In this document: positions 58,679 through 64,000 of the stretch, one piece after another
Position numbering within the stretch: position 1 is the stretch's first letter
How the letters are laid out: each line of letters begins with the position of its first letter
Assembly (NCBI GenBank): GCA_046046245.1
Contig: JBJOKE010000010.1
Location: forward strand, 1 to 64,000
From: UBA4615 sp046046245
GTDB lineage: Bacteria; Pseudomonadota; Gammaproteobacteria; Burkholderiales; Burkholderiaceae_E
Length of the DNA stretch: 64,000 bases
Direction: 5' to 3'
The notes under the pieces: generated by a model
Seen by the model: the letters and a program-made list of their open reading frames with translations, nothing else
Databases searched by the model: none
What the model was told of the DNA's origin: nothing
Position numbers and translations under genes: made by a program

Positions 58679-61132
58679 TCAGGGGCGGGACGGGGGCGTC
58701 CATCGGGACAGCAGCAGCGCGTTGGCCATCACGCTCACCGAGCTCATCGCCATCGCCGCACCGGCGATCACCGGCGACAGCAGGCCCGCGGCCGCGAGGG
58801 GGATGCCGACGACGTTGTAGGCGAAGGCCCAGAACAGGTTCTGGCGGATCTTCGCGACGGTGCGGGTCGAGATCTCGATCGCGGCGGGCACCAGCAGCGG
58901 GTCGCCGCGCATCAGCGTGATGCCGGCGGTGTGCATCGCGACGTCGGTGCCGGTGGCCATCGCGATGCCGACGTCGGCGGCCGCGAGCGCGGGTGCGTCG
59001 TTGATGCCGTCGCCCACCATCGCGACGACGCCGCGGGCTTCGGCCTTCAGCCGCTCGATGTGGCCCGCCTTGTCGCCCGGCAGCACCTCGGCGATCACGC
59101 GCTGGATGCCGAGTTCGCGGCCCACCGCCTCCGCGGCGCCGCGATTGTCGCCAGAGATCATCACGCTCGTGATGCCGCGGGCGGCGAGCCGGGCGACGGC
59201 CTCGCGTGCGCCGGGCTTCACGGTGTCGCCGAAGGCGAGCAGCCCGAGCACGACGGCGTCCTCGTCGACCAGCCACGACACGGTCCGGCCGGCCTGCTGC
59301 AGTTCGGCCGCGCGGGCGGCGAGCGCGTCGGCCGGCCGGGCGCCGAGCTCGGCGACGAGCCGCGCGCTGCCCAGTCGCAGCAGCCGTCCGTCGACCCGGC
59401 CCTCGATGCCTCGGCCCGGCAGTGCGCGGATCGCGTCGGCCGTCGGTACCGCCGCGCCGGCCGCGGCCTCGAGCACCGCCCGCGCGAGCGGATGCTCGCT
59501 GCCGGCCTGCAGCGCGGCCGCGCGGGCGACGAGTGCGTCGCGCGTCGCGCCCTCGGCCGGTACCGCGTCCACCAGGACCGGCCGGCCGACCGTGAGCGTG
59601 CCGGTCTTGTCGAAGGCGACGATCCGCACGCGGTGGGCGAGCTCGAGCGCCTGCGCGTCCTTGATCAGCACGCCGTGTCGCGCAGCCACGCCGGTGCCGG
59701 CCATGATCGCGGCCGGCGTCGCGAGGCCGAGCGCGCAGGGGCAGGCGATGACCAGGACCGCGACTGCGGCCACGATCGCCGGCTCCAGTCCGCGTCCTGC
59801 GAGCAGCCAGCCGGCGAGCGTCAGCACGGCGATCGCGAGCACCACCGGGACGAATACGGCCGAGACCCGGTCGACGATCCGCTGGATCGGCGCCTTCGCC
59901 GCCTGCGCGTCCTCGACCATCCGGACGATCCGGGCGAGCACCGTCTCGGTGCCGACGGCACCGACCTCGACCACGATCCGCCCCGATCCGTTGATCGACC
60001 CGCCGACGACCGCGTCGCCGGGGTGGCGGGCGACCGGCAGCGGTTCGCCGGTCAGCATCGACTCGTCGACCTGGGAGTCGCCGGCGCGGACCGTGCCGTC
60101 GACCGGCAGCCGCTCGCCCGGCAGCACCACCAGCCGGTCGCCGACCGCGACCCGGGCCAGCGGGACGATCCGCTCGACGCCGCCCTCGAGCCGGCGCGCG
60201 GTGTCGGGCCGCAGTGCCTGCAGCGCGCGGATCGCCTCGGTGGTCCGGCGCTTCGCGCGGGCCTCGAGGTACTTGCCGAGCAGCACCAGCGCGACGACGA
60301 CCGCCGAGGCCTCGTAGTAGAGGTGCGGCGCGTGTCCCGGGTGCGCGGTCGCCCACAGCCAGGTCGACAGGCCCCAGCCGGCGCTGGTGCCGATCGAGAC
60401 CAGCAGGTCCATGTTGCCGGTGCCGGCCTTCAGCGCGGCCCAGCCGGCCCGGTAGAAGCGGGCGCCGAGGACGAACTGGACCGGCGTGGCGAGCGCGAAC
60501 TGCAGCCAGGCCGGCAGCATCGCGTGGACGCCGAAGGGCAGGCCCAGCATCGGCACGACCAGCGGCGCCGACAGCAGCAGCGCGATCGCGACGCGGCGGC
60601 GCTCGGCGGCGAGGCGCCGCTCGACGGGATCCGCGGCGGCGGCCGCATCGCCCGCCGGGCCGTCGGCGCCGGTCGCGGTCGCGGCCGCTGGATCCGGCCG
60701 GGGCGTCGCCGCGTAGCCGGCGTCGGCCACGGCTTCCAGCAGCTCGGCCTCGCGGCGCTCCCCGACGACGATCACCCGCGCGCGCTCGGTGGCCAGGTTC
60801 ACCGTGGCCTCCAGCACGAAGGGCAGCGCCTTCAGCGCGCGCTCGACGCGGCCGACGCAGCTCGCGCAGGTCATGCCCTCGATCGCGAGGTCCACGGTCG
60901 CGGTCGGGACCGCGTAGCCGGCGTCGGCGACCGCGGCGACGACGGCCGCGGCGGTGGGCGCCGACCCGCGGACCGTCGCGGTCTCGGCGGCGAGGTTGAC
61001 GGTGGCGTCCTCGACGCCGGGGACCGTGCGAAGCGCGCGCTCGACGCGGGTCACGCAGGACGCGCAGGTCATGCCCTCGACCGGGACGGTCAGGGCACGA
61101 AGGACGGCCGGGGCGGAGGCAGGGGTATCCAT
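58679..61132 (-). CDS. copA: copper-exporting P1B-type ATPase
   Basis: An 817-residue inner-membrane ATPase that pumps Cu(I) to the periplasm. Two N-terminal metal-binding domains, each with GMTCASC (Cys23/Cys26 and near residue 90), precede eight membrane helices. The transport site is Cys-Pro-Cys near 464 (ACPCALGLATPAA), the phosphorylation site DKTGTLT near 508, and GDGINDAPAL near 715. A Pro/Ala-rich linker joins the second metal-binding domain to helix 1. The ATG at 61132 has no Shine-Dalgarno sequence and sits seven bases after the -10 element of a CueR-type promoter. Confidence 0.96.
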   Translation of the reverse strand: MDTPASAPAVLRALTVPVEGMTCASCVTRVERALRTVPGVEDATVNLAAETATVRGSAPTAAAVVAAVADAGYAVPTATVDLAIEGMTCASCVGRVERALKALPFVLEATVNLATERARVIVVGERREAELLEAVADAGYAATPRPDPAAATATGADGPAGDAAAAADPVERRLAAERRRVAIALLLSAPLVVPMLGLPFGVHAMLPAWLQFALATPVQFVLGARFYRAGWAALKAGTGNMDLLVSIGTSAGWGLSTWLWATAHPGHAPHLYYEASAVVVALVLLGKYLEARAKRRTTEAIRALQALRPDTARRLEGGVERIVPLARVAVGDRLVVLPGERLPVDGTVRAGDSQVDESMLTGEPLPVARHPGDAVVGGSINGSGRIVVEVGAVGTETVLARIVRMVEDAQAAKAPIQRIVDRVSAVFVPVVLAIAVLTLAGWLLAGRGLEPAIVAAVAVLVIACPCALGLATPAAIMAGTGVAARHGVLIKDAQALELAHRVRIVAFDKTGTLTVGRPVLVDAVPAEGATRDALVARAAALQAGSEHPLARAVLEAAAGAAVPTADAIRALPGRGIEGRVDGRLLRLGSARLVAELGARPADALAARAAELQQAGRTVSWLVDEDAVVLGLLAFGDTVKPGAREAVARLAARGITSVMISGDNRGAAEAVGRELGIQRVIAEVLPGDKAGHIERLKAEARGVVAMVGDGINDAPALAAADVGIAMATGTDVAMHTAGITLMRGDPLLVPAAIEISTRTVAKIRQNLFWAFAYNVVGIPLAAAGLLSPVIAGAAMAMSSVSVMANALLLSRWTPPSRP

Positions 61133-61139
61133 GGCACCG

Positions 61140-61170
61140 AGAATGGGGTTTACCCTGATGGCAAGGTCAA
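61140..61170 (-). promoter_or_regulatory. CueR-controlled copA promoter with 19-bp spacer
   Basis: On the minus strand: TTGACC (61165-61170), a 19-bp spacer, CATTCT (61140-61145). The spacer carries the dyad ACCTTG-CCAT-CAGGGT. An overlong 19-bp spacer with an ACCTTGCC-type dyad is the hallmark of MerR/CueR promoters. Transcription would begin at or next to the copA ATG. Confidence 0.75.
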
Positions 61171-61196
61171 GTGTGCCCGGTGCATCGGGTGCACAC
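61171..61196. repeat. inverted repeat in the copA-copZ divergent region
   Basis: GTGTGC...GCACAC arms with inner CCG...CGG form an imperfect dyad between the copA promoter and copZ. It could be a second operator or an RNA stem in the copZ leader; the sequence alone does not decide. Confidence 0.35.
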
Positions 61197-61225
61197 TCTG
61201 ATCCGGATCAACGGGGGATTGGACG

Positions 61226-61420
61226 ATGGAGCAGCGGTTCGACGTGCAGGGCATGACCTGCGCCCACTGCGTGAAGGCGGTGACCCGGGCGGTGCAGGCG
61301 GTGGACCCGGCGGCGAAGGTCGAGGTCGACCTGCCGGGCGGCCGGGTGACGATCGACAGCGGCGCCGACCGCGATCGGCTGGCCGCCGCGATCCGCGACG
61401 AGGGCTACGCGGTCGGCTGA
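61226..61420 (+). CDS. copZ: copper chaperone (heavy-metal-associated domain)
   Basis: A 64-residue single HMA-domain protein of the CopZ/Atx1 type. Cys12 and Cys15 in GMTCAHC bind Cu(I) and would hand it to the N-terminal domains of CopA. The rest, ending RDEGYAVG, follows the ferredoxin-like beta-alpha-beta-beta-alpha-beta fold. The ATG at 61226 is preceded by GGGGGATTGGACG. It is divergent from copA and shares a 93-base control region with it; it converges on pgi with a 14-base gap. Confidence 0.93.
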   Translation: MEQRFDVQGMTCAHCVKAVTRAVQAVDPAAKVEVDLPGGRVTIDSGADRDRLAAAIRDEGYAVG

Positions 61421-61434
61421 GCGCGTCCGGCCGC

Positions 61435-63000
61435 TCAGCCGCGCAGACGGGCGGCCGCCGCGAGGGTCGCCGGATCGAGTCCGTCGGTCGGGCCGCCGGC
61501 GAGCAGCCGCTCGACCGCAGCGGCCATCACCTTGCCGTATTCCACGCCGAACTGGTCGAAGGGATTGATCCCGAGGACGCAGGCGGCGGTGAAGGTCGCG
61601 TGTTCGTAGGCGGCGAGCAGCGCGCCCAGCGCGCGCGCGTCGAGCGCCGGCAGGGTGATCAGCGTGCTCGGGCGGTCGCCGGGGAACGCGCGGTGAACGT
61701 CGCCGTCGGCCGGCTCGCGCCCGAGCGCGAGCGCTGCGGCCTGCGCGAGGCAGTTGGCGACCAGGATCCGGTGGCGGTCGTCGCCGTCGAACGCGGGCGG
61801 CGTGCGCGAGCTGCGGGCGACGACGAAGTCGACCGGCACGACGTCCGGGCCCTGGTGCAGCTGCTGGAAGAACGAATGCTGGGCGTTCGTGCCGGACGTG
61901 CCCCACACGACCGGCGCGGTGGCGCGCTCGGCGTGCCCGCCGGCGAGCGCGGCGGACTTGCCGTTGCTCTCCATCACCAGCTGCTGGGCCCAGGCGGGCA
62001 GCAGCCGCAGCCGTTCGGCGTACGGGATGATCGCTTGCGTCGGCAGGCCGAGGAACGCGCGGTTCCAGACCGAGACGAGGCCGAGGCGCGCGGGCAGGTT
62101 CGCTGCGACCGGTGCGTCGCGGAAGTGCCGGTCGATCTCGGCCGCGCCCGCGCGCAGCGCGTCGAGGACCGCGGGGCCGCAGGCGACCGCGATGCCGAGG
62201 CCGACCGCCGACCACAGCGAATAGCGGCCGCCGACCCAGTCGCGGAACTCGAGCAGCAGCTCGGGCCGGATGCCGCGCGCGATCGCGGCCGCTGGCGCCG
62301 CGGTCACGCCGATCGTCTGGCAGGCGACCGCGTCGGGCGGGCAGCCGCCGGCGACGAGCCAGCCGCGGGCGGCGTCGGCGTTGGCCAGGGTCTCGCGCGT
62401 CGTGAAGGTCTTCGAGACGACCGCGAACGCCGTCGTCGCGGGTTCGAGGCCGACGAGTTCGCGGGCGAGATCGTCGGGATCGACGTTCGCGACGAAGCGG
62501 ACGTCGAAGGCCTCGGCGTCGCGCAGCGCGTCGACGACGAGGCGCGGGCCGAGGTCCGAGCCGCCGATGCCGAGGCAGACGAGCGCGCGGACCGGCGTGC
62601 CGCGGAAGCCGGCGAGACCGCCGCCGCGGATCCGATCGGCGAGTGCCGTCGTGCGGGCCTGCTGCGCGGCGACGTCCGACGCGATGCCCGCGTCGCCGCC
62701 GACGCCGCGCAGCGCGGCATGGAGCGCGGGCCGGTTCTCGGTCGGGTTGACGATGCGGCCGGCGAACAGGTCCTGCCGTCGCTGCTCGAAGCCGCAGGCC
62801 CGGGCCCAGTCGGCGAGCATGGCCAGGACCGCGGCGTCGAGCTTCTGCCGGGACAGGTCGACGTGGAGCGGACCGGCCTCGATCGCGAGCCGCGCGGGCC
62901 GGTCGGCGTCGGCCAGCAGCGTGCGCAGGTGGGTCGATGCGAGGCGCCGCGCGTGGACGTCGAGCGCGGCGGCGAGATCCGCGGAGGAGGCGGTCGTCAT
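61435..63000 (-). CDS. pgi: glucose-6-phosphate isomerase
   Basis: A 521-residue enzyme interconverting glucose-6-phosphate and fructose-6-phosphate. The phosphate-binding GIGGSDLGP is near residue 142, signature 1 is in WVGGRYSLWSAVG near 260, the catalytic Glu is in VMESNGKSA, the His is in GTNAQHSFFQQLHQG, and the C-terminal Lys is in GVEYGKVMA. The ATG at 63000 gives a normal start; longer in-frame extensions lie in the Ada-like gene's control region. It is divergent from the Ada/AlkA gene (40-50 bases). Confidence 0.96.
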   Translation of the reverse strand: MTTASSADLAAALDVHARRLASTHLRTLLADADRPARLAIEAGPLHVDLSRQKLDAAVLAMLADWARACGFEQRRQDLFAGRIVNPTENRPALHAALRGVGGDAGIASDVAAQQARTTALADRIRGGGLAGFRGTPVRALVCLGIGGSDLGPRLVVDALRDAEAFDVRFVANVDPDDLARELVGLEPATTAFAVVSKTFTTRETLANADAARGWLVAGGCPPDAVACQTIGVTAAPAAAIARGIRPELLLEFRDWVGGRYSLWSAVGLGIAVACGPAVLDALRAGAAEIDRHFRDAPVAANLPARLGLVSVWNRAFLGLPTQAIIPYAERLRLLPAWAQQLVMESNGKSAALAGGHAERATAPVVWGTSGTNAQHSFFQQLHQGPDVVPVDFVVARSSRTPPAFDGDDRHRILVANCLAQAAALALGREPADGDVHRAFPGDRPSTLITLPALDARALGALLAAYEHATFTAACVLGINPFDQFGVEYGKVMAAAVERLLAGGPTDGLDPATLAAAARLRG

Positions 63001-63049
63001 GTCCGAATATGGCGAGCGGAGGGTGGGGCGCGCGCGGATAATGCGGCGC

Positions 63050-64000
63050 ATGGATCCGATGCTGCCACAAACCGTCGACCCGGCCGCCTGCTGGCACGGG
63101 CTGCGCGCGCGCGACGCGCGCTTCGACGGCCGGTTCTTCGTCGGCGTCACCAGCACCGGCATCTACTGCCGGCCGATCTGTCCGGCCCGAACGCCGCGGC
63201 GCGAGAATTGCCGCTTCTTCCCGAGCGCGGCGGGCGCGGAGGTGGCGGGCTTCCGGCCCTGCCTGCGCTGCCGTCCGGAACTCGCGCCGGGCCATGCGAG
63301 CGTCGATGCGCCGGCCCGGCTCGCGCAGGCCGCGGCCGCGGCGATCGAGGAAGGCGCGCTCGACGCCGGCGGCCTGCCCGCGCTCGCGAGCCGGCTCGGC
63401 GTGACCGACCGGCACCTGCGCCGCGTCTTCGACGCGCAGTTCGGCGTCTCGCCGATCGACTGGGCGCTGACGCAGCGGCTGCTGCTCGCCAAGCGGCTGC
63501 TGACCGATACCGCGCTGCCGGTGACCGAGGTCGCGCTCGCATCGGGCTTCGGCAGCGTGCGCCGCTTCAACGACGCGTTCGTGCGCCGCTACCGGCTCGC
63601 GCCCGGCGACCTGCGGCGGCAGGCGCGCGGCGCGTCGCCGTCCGGGGACGACCGCCGTCGCGACGACGCGGGTGCGCCGCCGGCCGTGATCGACGCGTCG
63701 GCCGCGGCCGTGCTGACGTTCCGCCTCGCCTACCGGCCGCCGCTCGACTTCGCGTCCGTCGCCGCCTTCCTCGCGCAGCGGGCGATCGCCGGCGTCGAGG
63801 CGGTCGAGCCGGGCGGCCGGCGAGGCGCTCCGGTCTACCGGCGGATCGTCCGCGTGCCGGGCGTGCCGGGCGTGCCGGGCGCGCAGGGCGCGCGGGGCGC
63901 CGACCGGATCGGCTGGATCGAGGTGACGCGGCCGACCGGGCGCGCGGCCGCGCGCGACGTCGTCGAGGTCCGCGTCGATCCCGCCCTGGTCGGGTCGATC
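63050..64000 (+). CDS. Ada/AlkA-type DNA repair and regulatory protein, 3' part beyond window
   Basis: An open frame of 317 codons to the window end. It begins with an Ada zinc domain whose Cys40, Cys44, Cys71 and Cys74 have the exact Ada spacing (x3, x26, x2). An AraC-type HTH follows (LPALASRLGVTDRHLRRVF and VTEVALASGFGSVRRFNDAF), then the start of an AlkA N-terminal domain (LTFRLAYRPPLDF). The full protein should be about 490 residues, with a HhH glycosylase beyond the edge. It senses methyl phosphotriesters and removes alkylated bases. ATG 63050 is used; ATG 63041 is in frame. GATAAT at 63037-63042 suggests a leaderless transcript. Confidence 0.9.
   Translation, partial: MDPMLPQTVDPAACWHGLRARDARFDGRFFVGVTSTGIYCRPICPARTPRRENCRFFPSAAGAEVAGFRPCLRCRPELAPGHASVDAPARLAQAAAAAIEEGALDAGGLPALASRLGVTDRHLRRVFDAQFGVSPIDWALTQRLLLAKRLLTDTALPVTEVALASGFGSVRRFNDAFVRRYRLAPGDLRRQARGASPSGDDRRRDDAGAPPAVIDASAAAVLTFRLAYRPPLDFASVAAFLAQRAIAGVEAVEPGGRRGAPVYRRIVRVPGVPGVPGAQGARGADRIGWIEVTRPTGRAAARDVVEVRVDPALVGSI
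63854..63880 (+). repeat. three 9-bp tandem repeats in the Ada/AlkA-like gene
   Basis: GTGCCGGGC occurs three times in tandem, followed by two degenerate units. It encodes a short collagen-like VPG run inside the AlkA N-terminal region. Units of nine bases keep the frame if the number changes. Confidence 0.75.

Noticed and set aside
58577..61201. Plus-strand open frame of 874 codons opposite copA
   Set aside because: Antisense artefact; His/Arg/Asp-rich repeats mirror copA Ala/Val/Leu codons.

Overview
The window is about 70% GC almost throughout, uses G/C-ending codons, and carries a gene order typical of Betaproteobacteria, probably Burkholderiales: valS, a small hypothetical gene, holC and pepA facing lptF-lptG. 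It also holds class II ribonucleotide reductase, DctP-type TRAP transporters, an oxyR-ahpC-ahpF locus and a CueR-type copper locus. No phage, insertion sequence or CRISPR array was seen. The first ~500 bases (start of a GNAT gene and the 5' end of alaS) have different codon use from the rest, which suggests either a recombination junction or an assembly join inside the conserved alaS gene.

Layout. 1-7.4 kb: GNAT fragment, alaS, an MFS transporter, an outer-membrane barrel protein, an XRE regulator, an MscS channel and tusA. 7.5-15.8 kb: housekeeping block valS-hyp-holC-pepA (minus) divergent from lptF-lptG-cbiX/sirB (plus). It is followed by a strong intrinsic terminator that contains an 8-codon ORF with a strong Shine-Dalgarno sequence, then a GT39 (ArnT-like) glycosyltransferase. 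17.6-20.6 kb: TRAP operon 1. 20.69 kb: tRNA-Ala(CGC) with a clear sigma-70 promoter. 21.6-27.8 kb: a FadR-type regulator followed by TRAP operon 2, an SDR dehydrogenase and a GMC oxidoreductase, which reads as an uptake-plus-oxidation pathway for an unknown acid or alcohol. 27.9-31.4 kb (minus): cytochrome c, CitE-like lyase, M16 peptidase, RraA-like protein.

31.5-41.5 kb is the least ordinary region. A five-gene minus-strand operon, every junction a 4-nt start/stop overlap, encodes a two-domain DsbA/HCCA-isomerase-like protein, a membrane-anchored sulfatase, a cytosolic propeller-like protein of unknown function, a membrane-anchored metallo-beta-lactamase hydrolase and a DhlA-type haloalkane dehalogenase. 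A TetR regulator is divergent from it. A second operon (DJ-1/PfpI-like protein and another sulfatase) converges on the TetR gene. It looks like a catabolic or detoxification pathway for a sulfated, possibly halogenated, compound; the substrate is unknown.

41.6-45.7 kb: a B12-dependent ribonucleotide reductase interrupted by a 374-residue LAGLIDADG intein placed exactly before the catalytic cysteine; the second endonuclease motif has lost its acidic residue. 45.9-52.8 kb: dsbB, the oxyR/ahpCF peroxide-response locus, a DUF411 metal-binding protein, a PsiF protein, a cyclase-family hydrolase and a thioesterase. 52.8-57.9 kb: the prkA-yeaH-spoVR stress operon with a good sigma-54 promoter match upstream. 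58.2-61.4 kb: cueR-like regulator, copA and copZ around a MerR-type 19-bp-spacer promoter. 61.4-63.0 kb: pgi. The window ends inside an Ada/AlkA-type DNA-repair gene.
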